The notes under the pieces are model-generated. The model was not told the DNA's origin. It did no database searches and worked only from the letters and a program-made list of their open reading frames with translations. From positions 3,350,501-3,414,500 of the forward strand of contig CM072347.1 in NCBI GenBank assembly GCA_036874045.1: DNA of 64,000 nucleotides. The letters run 5' to 3'. The DNA comes from Cymodocea nodosa (Eukaryota; Streptophyta; Magnoliopsida; Alismatales; Cymodoceaceae). The translations under genes were made by a program, and so were the position numbers. Positions 1 to 11,322 of this stretch are shown in pieces; positions within the stretch are counted from its first letter, which is position 1; every line of letters starts with the position of its first letter.

Positions 1-468
1 GCCAAGAGGAATGCATGAAATAGATTCAAGTACTATGCTTGAACTGAAATTAACTAAATTAACAAAGAAAATAGAAGAGTTATCATTAAACCAAAAGCTA
101 GCAGAAAAGAATGCAAACATTAATGATCTAGATATTATTTATGTTAGAAACCAGAAAGATAACTTTGAAAATTCTTATAATCCTAATTAGAGAAATCACC
201 TGAATTTATCTTGGAGAAACAACAATTTACAGGGAGGAGAAAATATAAATGAGAAGAATATAAGTTATGAAGCATTATTTGAACAAGGATCTAGAATAGA
301 GAAATTAGAAAAGATAATCCAACAATTAAATAATCGTCTAGATTTTGTATTTGGAAATGCTGCAATTCAAAATCAAAATAGAAACATACCACTTAAATAG
401 AAGGAATCAATGGATGTTAGACCCACTAGAGGATTGCCAATACAAGCAATACCTAACCTTGTTAGCTA
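1..468 (+). pseudogene. Tail of capsid (gag) block of C1
   Basis: Encodes the C-terminal part of the capsid block found whole at 19560-20829. Recognisable pieces are PRGMHEID near the start, a lysine/glutamate-rich helix (KKIEELSLNQKLAEKNANIN) and a basic, asparagine-rich stretch ending in a GLPIQAIPN motif. The asparagine/tryptophan-rich part corresponds to the NPGWRNHPNFSW region of Athila gag proteins (family knowledge). Broken fossil; followed closely by the F-box block. Confidence 0.75.
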
Positions 469-1544
469 AAGATCTGTGCAGGCTGTGTTGTGTATCAAAG
501 GAAATTAAAGACTATGTTAGAGAAAAATATTTTCATGGACTACAAACTGCAAAAATGACTAAGATTAGAGATGGATTCATATGGAAGTCATTTAATCGTA
601 GTTTAATTAACCATGAATATCTGAATATGGAAGAAACTACTAGAATTCCACCCAATACATTAGAAGGAATGGATCATATTATGGAGATGGATGAGAGATT
701 AATTATATACAGGACCAAACCAAGGTATGCAATTCTATTACCTAAAATTTTGATCAGAAATCCTATCACAAGAGAAGAATGGAATATAGGAAGACCTAAT
801 AGATATGAAGTACCAACTAAAAATTGTGGTTCGACTTTAATATTTTCTAATAAAAATTCGACCATTCTTGAAAAATTATATTATTGGAGACCTACAGGAA
901 AATGGGATGAAGATTTATGATTGAGTGTGTATAATTTTCTGAATAGATCTTGGATTGAAAACACTATGATATATCTAGGATAAAAATCATTAATTAACAG
1001 CATGCATGTCATACTTGATGGATATATATATCTAGTCACAAATATATCAGTTGCATTTAGATCTGATTTATACATAGTAAGAATAGATAGTTATGATGAA
1101 TATATAGAAATTTTGCCTATACAGAGAGAAATCGCTAAACCACCATTTGTAGAATTTGATAAAATTCAAATAGTGATGTGGTATAATGAATATGATGATC
1201 CTAATTTATGTCTGATAAGATGGTGGGATGAATTAATGAAATTTCAAATATGGATTATGAAAGACATAAATGAATGGAATTGGGAAGAGGAATATATTGA
1301 AATAGATGTAGAAATAGAAACTGCTACATTATCCTAGAACCAAAAGGGATCCCTTTCTGCATTTCATTTCATTAATGGTAATACACTTGTATTTAACATT
1401 GATAATATACTACAAGTTTACAAATTAAGAAGGAACACAAACTACATTAAAATAGAATTAATAGCAAGAAGAATTATACCTAAAAAGTTTGCTTGAACTG
1501 ACACACTTATTCCATTTGTTTCTACTTTTCAATCATGTTCTTAA
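469..1544 (+). pseudogene. F-box/FBA-type gene carried by C1 (broken)
   Basis: Third copy of the F-box block also present at 21019-22155 and, reversed, at 59388-60527. The open stretches (about 470-920 and 1002-1337) keep KDLCRLCCVSKEIKD from the F-box, IRNPITREEWNIGRPNRYE, a VILDGYIYLVTN strand typical of plant F-box-associated (FBA) beta-propeller-like domains, and WIMKDINEWNWEEEYIEI near the C-terminus. F-box proteins normally join SKP1 and cullin in SCF ubiquitin ligases (family knowledge). No start typical of the family is visible here. Broken in several places. Confidence 0.78.
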
Positions 1545-2778
1545 GTTGTGATTTTGTGCTTTTAATGTTGTGTGTTTTCTGCATTTACTTTTAGAAAAAT
1601 TTTAGTTTTAGTTTATTTTATATTTAAAAAAAAAAATATATCAATCCAGTTGGTTGGTATCTATTCTAGGAAACCAACTGGTTTACTTGTGAGCCACCAA
1701 AGGCATAAGAGCCTAGGTTCCACACAAGACAATGATTTATAAATATCTGTTAATTGTTATTTTGTTATATATTCTGCTTTTATCTGTGAATAAAAAGTTT
1801 TTCAGAATCAAAAATTGGAATATGCAGAAGGAGATACAAACAAAACAAGGTATGTAACTGATTACTTATCTTGAATTTAGATTTAAACTCATTCGTTGAG
1901 TTAGGTACTAAATTAACGAAATTGTATTCATGCTTGCTTCAATTACTGTATTTATTGTCAAATCTTTTACATTGAGGACAATGCAAAATGTAGGTATGGG
2001 GGGGTGGTAATTAAAGTAACAGCCATTTAAGTTTGTTAATTAAAGGAATTAAAATGGTACTGAAAAGTTTTGTGGAAATTGAAAATTTTTTATGAACTTG
2101 TTGTAACTATCTGATAATTGAGACTATAAAATTTTTATAAACTGTAACTGATTGAATGTTATATTTAGAAGGCTATATAAGATGCTATAGAATTTACTAT
2201 TTATGCAAATCTAGATATAGTATCTTATGTTTTTTTTCTGAATTTCATGAGTTTAACAGTTTCACGATTTTAAAATGAAATCAAAATGCTTAATGAAAAA
2301 TCAGTAAATTATTTGAAGTCCTAAAAGAGCTGAGATGTGAATTTTAGATTAAATGAAATACATATGATTAAAGATACATTTAATTTGACTAATTAAACTT
2401 GTAGAATGATTTATGTGTAGATCTTATTAAACTACAGAAAAAGTATGAGCTTATTGTTATGGATTCATATTTTCAGTAAATGATAGAAGCATGACTATAT
2501 GAGATTGGTGTTTTATTGCATCTATATTAATGGAATATGTACATATATAGTATGTGATTAATGTTTTTTGTTTTGAAAAAAAAAAAAAGAGAGAAAAGAA
2601 AAAAAAAGAAAAAAGAAAGAAAAAAAACTTTGAGAGTTTATTGACTTATTTGATCACGAGCCTTTTGTACTTGAGCAGATAGGTATGTAAGGATTGTTGA
2701 CTTGAAAAAGTACTCTTGAAATCTGGCAACCTAAGATCCTAATCAGATCTGGGATTGTTGACTGAAAGCTCGTTACAT
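1545..2778 (+). other. 3' non-coding region of C1
   Basis: No coding signal. It matches 22156-23370 of E1 and the reverse of 58215-59387 of M closely. It contains a purine-only A/G stretch near 2575-2630 and the internal polypurine-like motif listed separately. Confidence 0.7.
1971..2006 (+). promoter_or_regulatory. Internal polypurine-like motif after the F-box block
   Basis: ATTGAGGACAATGCAAAATG followed by GGTATGGGGGGG. The same ATTGAGGACAATGC...GGGG module lies at the matching place in E1 and M. Similar ATTGAGGACAATG..GGGG motifs follow pol in many Athila/Tat elements (family knowledge). It is about 0.4 kb past the F-box block, well upstream of the LTR. Confidence 0.55.
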
Positions 2779-4962
2779 GGTTAATTGCATAATATTTAGC
2801 TTATCATATGAGAATTAAGCCATTATGTTATAATTGCACTATTATATGCTTTAATGAAAGAATCTGCTTAATTTTGGGGAATTAATGTTAATTTAGTACA
2901 TTTTTGAATTGTCAGTAAATTACAGGCTGTGAAAGTCTTAAGTATTCAAATTTTCTGTTATTTCGGACAGTTGTGTTTAACGTACCGGACAGTTATGCTT
3001 AATGTACCGAAGAGTTATGTTTAAATTACTGAACAGTTATGTTTTAAAAGAATATTTTATTATTTCTTGAAGTACACGTATCGAAACCATAATGCATGAC
3101 TTAAGTGGACTTTTGGTGAGTTATCTCTAAGTATCCGAAATTGCAGCTGGACATCGGATAGTTATATGTGTAACTCTTCGAAATCTCCTTTTATTATAAA
3201 ATTGCTGATGACACGTGTCATGTTCTAGAAGAATGACATAAGTGGATTTTCGGTGAGTTATCTGTAACTATCTGAAATGCATCTGGGCATTGGATAGTTA
3301 GACTTGTAACTCTTCGAAATATTTCTTTATTATAAAATTGCTGATGACACGTGTCATGATCTGGAAGATTGACTTAAGTTATATATCGGTGAGTTATCTG
3401 TAACTATCCGAAATGCATCTAAGCATCGGATAGTTAAGTCTGTAAGTATCCGAAATGCACCTGAGCATCGAATAGTTAAATTTATGCACATGTTTTATAG
3501 TTAAATCAACGAAGCAAGTCCGTTGAGTTATCTGTAACTCCACAGACCATTTATTTTCTAATATGCCACTGTAGCAGTTGCAGAAACAAGACAGTTGGAA
3601 GAAAAAACCACGATTGCACGTATCACGCTGAAATTCACTCGTCGAAGGAAGAAGAAATCATCGTCGTTGATATGAATGAAGGAAATCCAACCGATCATTC
3701 AAGCAGAAGCAGTTACCACTGAAGAAATATAAAAGAAAAGAAGGAAAAAAGCAGCAGAGTGGTGGCTGATGGGTGTGGCCAGTGTGTGTAGAGGAGGATC
3801 ACCGAGCTTTCTACAGGCAGCGTCGGCAATTCTCTAAAGTACCACACCAACCATCTCCACCACCACCATAATCACCAGCCATCGGAGGTTTGTGAGGATA
3901 CTTTCCTGATGTCGGGTTGATTCTAAGCCAAACATAGTGCCTGACAACCATTGTGAGGAGTGATCGCGTTGCGGGAAGAGAAGCCATTTTCACCAAGCGC
4001 TGACTCATATCTCAGGAGATCGTAAAGCTTCTAGCCTTGGCTTTGGGTTGATGCCTGTATGTTGAAGAGGAGATCATTTTGCAATTCTGGACTCGCGATT
4101 CTATAGGGAGAGGAGACAGAATTGTAAGTGGTTTAATTTTCAGTGGTGTAATCGCGTCGTATGTAGTGACAAAAATATTTACTGTCGACTGAGATTACTT
4201 TACATTTCACCTTTCGCCCATTTCCATGCTCATATCAAAATAAAAATACCAAAAATAACTTATCTGTGTTTATATTTTGTATTTGAGTGTTGTATTGTTT
4301 GTTTTGTATCGTGATTAATGTTATCTTTGTCAGTGTTGTGATTGTTTTATGTTTATTTTAGTGTTACAGTTTATTGAAATTGGTTCGTTCAAAAGACTTA
4401 AAGATTTTAATGGTTATTGTTTGAATTATCTGAATGTTAGTATTGCCTAATGATAAATCCAGTGTTTACTAACATTAAAGAGCTTAATTGATGTTATTTA
4501 CAATATTTGGAATCACCCAATGGTTGGCGGAATTGCTCTGTAAATAGCAGTATTAAATAGGAAAGGCAGACTCGTAGAGTTAACTTAAGTCCATGAGGTT
4601 AGTTCATTGAGTTAGCCATAATTCAATGAATTTAGTCCGTTGAGTTAACTATAACTCAACGGAGAGCTTATTGAATATAAATTTGATTGTTAAAAATGGA
4701 ACAGTTCGCAATTCTTAAGCAATTCCTAGTGGGATCGACTTGTACTTGCACACTAATACAATAGACATTGTGCACTTGTAGTTAAAATACAAATTGGAAT
4801 TAATATCTAATTTGTGTGTAATGTTATTTGTTTACTTCTAAAAAGGAATAGGCATAAAGATAAATTAACTAAGTAAAAATAGAAGTTAACAAATCCAAGT
4901 TTTTCTAGCACGTTGCTGGGTAACCAAACAAGTTTTCTAGTGCCGTGCTGGAGATCCAAACA
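2779..4962 (+). repeat. 3' LTR of C1 (about 2.2 kb)
   Basis: Aligns along its length with the LTRs at 9029-11196 and 23929-26091: TAATTGCATAATATTTAGC near the start, a series of TAACTATCCG...CGGATAGTTA inverted repeats (about 3130-3480), a TATA box (AATATAAAAG near 3727), the GTGGGATCGACTTGTACTTG box near 4730 and an AAACA end. Near the end it has a duplicated ...GCTGG...CCAAACA unit. Confidence 0.85.
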
Positions 4963-4979
4963 ATAACCGTTCAGCTTAA

Positions 4980-5215
4980 TGTACAAACTAACCTCGTTGA
5001 GTTACAGTTAACTCCACGGACTAGCCTCGGTTACTATTTCTAACTCAACAATGAGTTATAGCTAACTCAACAGACTAGCTTCGTCACCTATTTGCTAACT
5101 CCATAGACTAACTTCGTTGAGTTACAGATAACTCAACGGAGTGACCTTATATTTTATTATTGACCTTGTGGAGTTAAGGTTAACTCAATGGACTTACTTT
5201 GTTGAGTTAATACTA
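4980..5215. repeat. Spacer with GTTGAGTTA inverted repeats (element O)
   Basis: Repeated short units such as CGTTGAGTTACAGTTAACTC and TAACTCAACGGA, arranged as hairpins about 35-45 bases apart. The same spacer sits between ORF-X and the capsid block in E1 (18977-19150) and M (62400-62575). 5216-5622 is A+T-rich and without gene signal. Confidence 0.7.
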
Positions 5216-5622
5216 AGCAAATTTTTCTAAAACTTACTCATCGTATTAACTTTTATATTTTTTTTCTACATTTTATCAACTTAAATAAAGTTAAATACAT
5301 GTCATTAATGCAATGTTCTAATTTAACTCATTTAAATCTGAACATTATATGCCTATTTAACTTACAATTCATTTCTTATTATGCAGAATTTACATTTTAC
5401 TTTTCAGTTTGTAGATATATTCAGGCATTATCCAATCATCGTGCATTTAACCAAATCTTTAAACAGCTATATAATATTCAATTCAATACAATTCTCAATT
5501 ATATCATTCATTCACAATTACACAAATTCAGAAACATCTGAAATTCAAACATTTATATATATAAATAGTTTACATTTACATATAATCAAACATTTTTCAG
5601 TACAAGTAGATGAACAATACAT

Positions 5623-6909
5623 TTAGTCCTTCCTTAATTCATCTACTTTCTTCTAGAGCTTTTTTAATTGTTGTTTTAATTAATTTATATGCTCAACAGC
5701 CCTTGTAAAATCTCTAGAAGGTCCAACTATAGAAACAACAGCTGCAACATTATAATTTTTATATTCCTTCACTGAAATGGTTCTAAATTTTATCCTCTTG
5801 GATGTCCATTTTGTGAAGTCCATACTGTCCACTATCAGTAGTGGAATTAGATCTTTATAGAATAATTTTTTCTTTACTGCTCTCAACTTGGAGATAAAAA
5901 TTGAAGGTCAGTTTACTTTAATCTTGTTCACAACTGCATATGTGGCCTATTTAACAAACTAACTTAATTCAATATGATGGCCTTGTCACTAGTAGACATT
6001 TTTAATCAAAATGTTAGCTACCATGTGTGCTTTACCATTTAAGTACTTCAATTTGTTTAATAATGGCACACCAAGATTGATAGCTAAACAATCTTTTATT
6101 TCCTATTCTGTTCACTCGACTGTAGTTGTGCTCTCTAGAATTTCTATTCCTTCATTTTTCAATCCAAAAATGTTATGGAGAAGCTCAGTTGTTATCTAAA
6201 TATTAGCTTTTTCTACATTAGAAATTAAACTTCCTTCTTCCTCTCTCAAGTTTGCATAAAAGCAGGGTACTAAATTTTCTTAGACTACATGCCCTTTCTG
6301 TAGAGAAATAAAGTTCAATAGGCCCTGGAATTCGAATAATTCTTTAATCTCTTCTATTTCAGTCCAATCTACTAGCCTATTGTAAATAATATCATACCCC
6401 TTTATCTCTTGATATTTGTTGTATGCTTCTTGACTCCAAAAGTGAACTTCATTTAGAATAGTAGCTTCAGACAGGTTAGAAATTTGGATTTGTTGCTCTA
6501 GGGGGGTTTATTCTTGAATTTCTTCTTCAATTTGTTGAACTTGAGTTTGTTGGAAATGATCTGGAGATTCCTGCATTCTTGTTTCTACTTTTGTCTATGG
6601 TGGAGAGCTAGCAGAACTCTCCACTCTTTTTTCTTGTATTCTCTCAAAAATTTGCTGAAGAGTCTCTCCCTCTTCAGTGGAATCTATCGAGTCATTTCCT
6701 TATTGTTCAATAAGTTCTTGTTCAGCTTCTTCTATTTTGTCTTGCTCCTAGCTACCAATTTGCATTGTTACTGTTCTTTCTGATTCTGTGGTAGATTGGG
6801 ATGGAGTTACGGGCATAGTATTTTTTGCCCTAACTGTTTATTCTATTTGCACATGTTGTAGACTAATTTCAACCTATTTTTCTTCTTTTCTTTGCTCTTG
6901 TTGCTGTTG
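5623..6909 (-). pseudogene. ORF-X, C-terminal part (element O, broken)
   Basis: Reverse-strand copy of the ORF-X block. The best open piece (5886-5680) reads KKKLFYKDLIPLLIVDSMDF and RTISVKEYKNYNVAA, matching the ends of ORF-X in E1 and M. Further upstream come the ENLVPCFYANLR-like and QRQGHDIELSQ-like region and the glutamine/glutamate-rich middle. The block starts abruptly at 6909 where solo LTR-B was inserted. Broken in many places. Several + strand open stretches here (6011-6199, 6514-6783) are shadows. Confidence 0.75.
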
Positions 6910-6914
6910 CTCCT

Positions 6915-9028
6915 TGTAAAGTATCAATTATGCATTTTATATATGTTAAGTCATGCATATTAAGGATTATAAGTCATCATTATATATGTTCTTATAAAAG
7001 ATTACATGAAAATCATATTTCTAGACATATGCATGAATTAGGGATTAAATAGTTGATAATGTACAAATTTATCTTTTATCAATTAAACACTTAGTCAATA
7101 GTCCTTGTATTAGACATGATTCTTATAATTCTTCAGTGTATAACCTTATATACATTGTATGATTGTCAAATCACTTAAATATGATGTTAAACTAAAGAAT
7201 TTTAGGTAATTCATGTATGCACATGTGAAGAAGTTGTGGACTAAAACCTTCCTAATTTGGCAACTTTCCATATATGGCAACTCATGCATGCATGTATACT
7301 ATATTTGCATCATATGATTTATATTCAATGTATATGTGCATCCAACTTGGTTTTGAGTTTTATAGGCCAATAAATCATAAAATCAAGGTGGATCAAAGAG
7401 GAAAAAATGTGGGCCATTGGATGTAACTTATTGGAGATCAAGCAACAATAGGCTAGACTATGTAAAGTGCTTGGCCACTCTAACCTAGGCTCTCTCTTTC
7501 TTCCAAATTCATGCACCATAGTGGCAGCCAGCCATCCTTCAAGTTTCAGCTCAAATCTGGTGTCTTCTCCTCTCTTCTCAAGGTTTGAACAAGCATTTCT
7601 CGAAGGGAAGGTGAGCTTGGGCGTCTTCCTCCCCCATTGGCGACCTCCTTCCTCTTTTTGGATGCAATCACAAGCATAAGGAGCTCCATGACTAGGATTT
7701 ATAGATGTTTGGTGGAGAGGAGCCATGCTTGGGTCTCCTTGAAGGGCTTTGGACGTGATCAACGAAGGGTGGTGTATAGGAAGCATCTCTCTTGAGGTGA
7801 AAAGCAAAAGTTGTGACCTTTGGAGCAAGCAAGAGGATGTGCAACCTCTTTTTCTTTAAGCAATCATATATGGTTCCCTTTGGATGTGATCTACAAGTGG
7901 TGATAGCCTTGTAGAGGAGCGGATTGAAGTAGTTCTTCATCAAACAAGGTGCAAATGTTTGAAGGAAAGTGGAAGGCTTAAAGGCATGTTTGAAAGGAGA
8001 GATCCTCATACTAGTCTTTGTATTTCTAAATTTTGATATGTATGAGTATGGTTTGATAATGTTGAAGAACGAAAACTTCATGCATGGATATTTGTTTTAA
8101 ATGTTTTAAATTAAATTTTATATATTGTTTTGATGTTGATTGATATAAAGAATGATTCATATCATGTGTATAGTGTGAATGAATGTGATTATATAATTTG
8201 TGAATGTATTTTTTCCGTTTCTTAGATTTTCAAAATGTTTGTAGCTTTTGTTCGAGTTGTATCTACTTGTTCATCACCTCTAAATCTCGTTTTTTGTTTT
8301 GTTTTGTAAGTATTATGAGTGTATAACAAGTTTACAAAGTTTTAGAATTTTTTAAAATGTTTTTTGAAGGTTTTCAATTTTATTTTCTAAAGTTCTCAAC
8401 GATTTTGAATCTTTGTCAAGTGCCAGTTTTGAGCTCGACGCTAGTGTAGTGCTTGCATTGTATGTTTTGTGTAATTTGGTTCTGTAAATTTTCCTTATTA
8501 GTGTAACGAATCTACTTTTAAGTGTGTTTATTTTGTAGCGTTTCATGAAGATTTGACGGAGATCTGATTTTTGCACCGAAGGTGTGTTTATGGAAAGTTT
8601 CCATAACTATCTGCGCCCCTTTCTTAAATAAGATATTGCCAGCGTTTTAAGTTGAGTTAATCCACAAAATTATTGTCATTTTAAAGATATTTCGAGTATC
8701 TTTCCAATCATTATTTATTCTGGATTTTTAAACGTTCAGGTTGGAAGTTATTAGAGTTAAAAGTTAGGCATAACTTCTATAATTTTAAGATTGATACTCA
8801 TTGATTTCTTGAATATCTTATGATAACTTAAGAATTACTTGGATTTTGGGGAAATCTTTTAAACCTTAATTGTGCTACGAAATTTGTATATTAATATCAA
8901 GTAATTAGAGTTTAATTATGAGTTAATTAGTATGGGTATTTTATTAGATAATCATTTTAATAAAATTAATTTAGATAAACTCCTTGTGGATTCGACTTGT
9001 ACTTACACATGCTTATTACAATGGGCAC
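6915..9028 (+). repeat. Solo LTR-B, left part (related Ty3 family)
   Basis: Begins TGTAAAG directly after CTCCT; the matching right end ...TTACA stands before a second CTCCT at 26168-26172, giving inverted TGTAA/TTACA termini and a 5-bp target duplication. No internal region is present, so it is a solo LTR (about 2.2 kb in total). Near its 3' end, TGTGGATTCGACTTGTACTTAC matches the conserved box of the main family's LTRs, so it belongs to a related lineage. Its upstream body shares little with them. Open stretches at 7325-7828 and 7692-8081 show no recognisable protein. It is split at 9028 by E1. Confidence 0.85.
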
Positions 9029-9439
9029 TTTTAGAATGAAAAAGTACATATTATTAACAGTTAAATGATGGTTAATTACATAATATTTAGCTTATCATAT
9101 GAGAATTAAGCCATTATGTTATAATTGCACTGTTATAAGCTTTAATTAAAGAATTTGCTTAAATTGGGGGAATTAATGTTAATTTAGTATATTTCTGAAC
9201 TATCGGTAAGTTGTAGGCTGTGAAATTCTTAAGTATCCAAATTTTCTAATATTTCAGACAGTTATGTTTAACATACTGAACATATTTCAAACGGTTATGT
9301 TTAACAGACTGAACATGTATCAGATAGTTGTGTTTAAACTACCGAATAGTTATGTTTTAAAAGAATATTTTATTATTTTCTGAAGTACATGTGTTGAAAC
9401 CATAATGCATGACTTAAGTGAACTTTCAGTGAGTTATCT

Positions 9440-9745
9440 ATAACTATTCGAAATTGCAGCTGAGCATCGGATAGTTAGACCTGTAACTCTCTAAAATGTT
9501 TCTTTTATTATTAAACTATTGTTAACACGTGTCGAGATCTGGTAGATTTACTTAAGTTATATATCGGTGAGCTATTTGTAACTATCCGAAATGCATCTGG
9601 GCATCGGATAGTTAAGTTTATAAGTATCCGAAATGCATCTAAGCATCAGATAGTTAAGTTTATAAGTATCTGAAATGCATTTGAGCATCAGATAGTTAAG
9701 TTGTAAGTATCCAAAATGCACCTGAACATCGGATAGTTAAATTTA
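9440..9745. repeat. Series of TAACTATCCG / CGGATAGTTA hairpins in the LTR
   Basis: At least four imperfect units, each of the form AACTATCCGAAATGCA-loop-TGCATCGGATAGTT, in which ATGC/GCAT extends the stem. The arms can pair over about 14 bases. Spacing between units is near 35-45 bases. The same series is in every full LTR of the family in the window. Confidence 0.75.
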
Positions 9746-9970
9746 TGCACGTGTTTTATAGTTAAATCAACGAAGAAAGTTCGTTGAGTTATCTGTAACT
9801 CCATGGACTATTTATTTTCTAATATGCCATTGTAGCAGTTGTAGAAACAAGACAGTTGGAAGAAAAACCACGATTGCACGTATCGCGTAGGGAGAAGAAA
9901 GCATCGTCGTTGATATGAATGAAGGAAATCCAACTAACCATTCAAGCAGAAGTAGTTACCACTAAAGAAA

Positions 9971-9978
9971 TATATAAG
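9971..9978 (+). promoter_or_regulatory. Likely LTR TATA box of E1
   Basis: TATATAAG within AAGAAATATATAAGAAAAAG. The same spot reads AATATAAAAG in the LTRs at 2779, 23929 and 26693. It is about 940 bases into the LTR, fitting a long U3. The transcription start would lie shortly downstream; its position is inferred. Confidence 0.5.
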
Positions 9979-11203
9979 AAAAAGAAGAAAAAGAAGTAAA
10001 GTGTGTGTGATCGATGGGTATGGCCAATGTGTACAGAGGAGGAGCACCGAACTTTCTGCAAGCAACGTCGACAATTCTTTGAAGTACCACACCAACCATC
10101 GTTACCACCACCATAATCACCAACCATCGGAGGTCTGTGAGGATACTTTTCTGATGTCGGGTCGATTCCGAGCCAAACACAGTGCTTGACAACCACTGTG
10201 AGGAGTGATCGCGTTGCGGGAAGGAAAGCCATTTTCACCAAGCGCCGACTCATATCTCAGGAGATCGTAAAGCTTCTAGCCTTGACTTCAAGTTGATGCC
10301 TATATGTTGAAGAGGAGATCATCTTGCAATTCTGGACTTGCGATTCTATAGGGAGAGGAGACAGAATTGTAAGTGGTTTAATTTTTAGTGGTGTAATCAC
10401 GTCACATATAGTGACGGAAGTATTTACTGTCGATTGAGATTACTTTACATTTCACCTTTCGCCCATTTTCATGTTCATATTAAAACAAAAATACCAAAAA
10501 CAACTTATATGTGTTTGTATTTTATATTTGAGTGTTGTAGTGTGATTAATGTTATCTTTGTCAGTGTTGTGATTGTTTTATGTTTGTTTTAGTTTTATAG
10601 TTTACTGAAATTGGTTTGTTCAAAAGACTTAAAGATTTTAATGGTTACTGTTTGAATTATTTGAATGTTAATATTGCTTAATGATAAATCTGTGTTTACT
10701 AACATTAAAGAGCTTAATTGATGTTATTTACAATCTGTGGAACCACCCAATGGTTGGCTGAATTCCTTTGTAAATAGCAGTATTAAAAAGAAAAGACAGG
10801 CTCGTGGAGTTAACTTAAGTCCATGACGTTAGTCCGTTGAGTTAGCCATAACTCAACGAACTTTGTCTGTTGAGTTAACTGTAATTCAACAGAGTACTTA
10901 TTAAAGATATAAATTTGATTGTTAACAAACGAACAATTTTCAATTCTTAAGAAATTCCCTGTGGGATCGACCTGTACTTGCACACTGATACAATAGACAC
11001 TGTGCACTTGCAGTTAAAGTACAAGTTGGAATTAATATCTAATTTATATTAAAGGTTGTTTGTTTACTTCTAAAAAAAAGAATAGGCATAAAGATAAATT
11101 AACTAAGTAAAAACAGAAGTTAACAAATCCAAGTTTTTCTGGTGTGTTGTTGGAGATCCAATCAGGTTTTCTAGTGTTGTACTGGGTAACTAAACAAGTT
11201 TTA

Positions 11204-11221
11204 TGGTGCCGTTGTCGGGGA
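11204..11221 (+). other. Primer-binding site of E1
   Basis: TGGTGCCGTTGTCGGGGA, seven bases after the LTR end. It is close to the TGGCGCCGTTGCCGGGGA motif that many Athila/Tat elements use, which pairs with the 3' end of a tRNA (tRNA-Asp in several families; established knowledge). The reading frame of the pol block begins about 100 bases downstream. Confidence 0.75.
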
Positions 11222-11322
11222 ATTGAATTGAATGGATTTGAATTGAATTAATATAAGCAACTATTAGAGCTGTTTCGTTTTAATAGCTAGAGTGTTGTGT
11301 GTTTTCTTCTGTAATTGAGAAT

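Larger units (their letters stand above)
1..4962 (+). mobile_element. C1: 3' part of an F-box-bearing Athila-like Ty3 LTR retrotransposon
   Basis: Runs in from beyond the left edge. It holds the tail of the capsid block, the F-box block, a 3' non-coding stretch and a 3' LTR that ends ...AAACA at 4962. The parts line up in the same order with E1 (20300-26091) and with M (reverse strand, 55372-61300). At 4963 the sequence switches to reverse-strand ORF-X/capsid spacer of element O, so C1 was inserted into O. The left target duplication and 5' LTR are outside the window. The copy is broken, with roughly half a dozen or more interruptions in the visible part. Confidence 0.85.
4963..6914 (-). mobile_element. 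Element O, segment 1 (ORF-X C-terminal part and spacer)
   Basis: Reverse-strand piece of the same retrotransposon family, matching 62385-64000 of M and the reverse of 17285-19160 of E1. Read on the - strand it enters at 6914 in the middle of ORF-X and runs through the ORF-X end into the GTTGAGTTA-repeat spacer, where C1 is inserted. Its other half resumes at 26168 on the far side of nested insertions, with the 5-bp duplication CTCCT at both edges (6910-6914 and 26168-26172). Broken fossil. Confidence 0.85.
9029..11196 (+). repeat. 5' LTR of E1 (2168 bp)
   Basis: Starts at ..TTAGAATGAAAAAGTAC after target duplication GGCAC and ends TAAACA at 11196. It pairs with 23929-26091 over its full length. 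It contains the CGGATAGTTA hairpin series, a TATA box, a purine-rich GAAAAAGAAGAAAAAGAAG tract, the GATCGACCTGTACTTGC box near 10967 and a conserved GTAAGT at about 10368 (AGACAGAATTGTAAGTGG), which has the look of a splice donor in the leader. Confidence 0.92.

Noticed and set aside
7325-8081. Two - strand open frames of 167 and 129 codons as genes
   Set aside because: They lie in solo LTR-B, overlap each other, and show no recognisable protein pattern.
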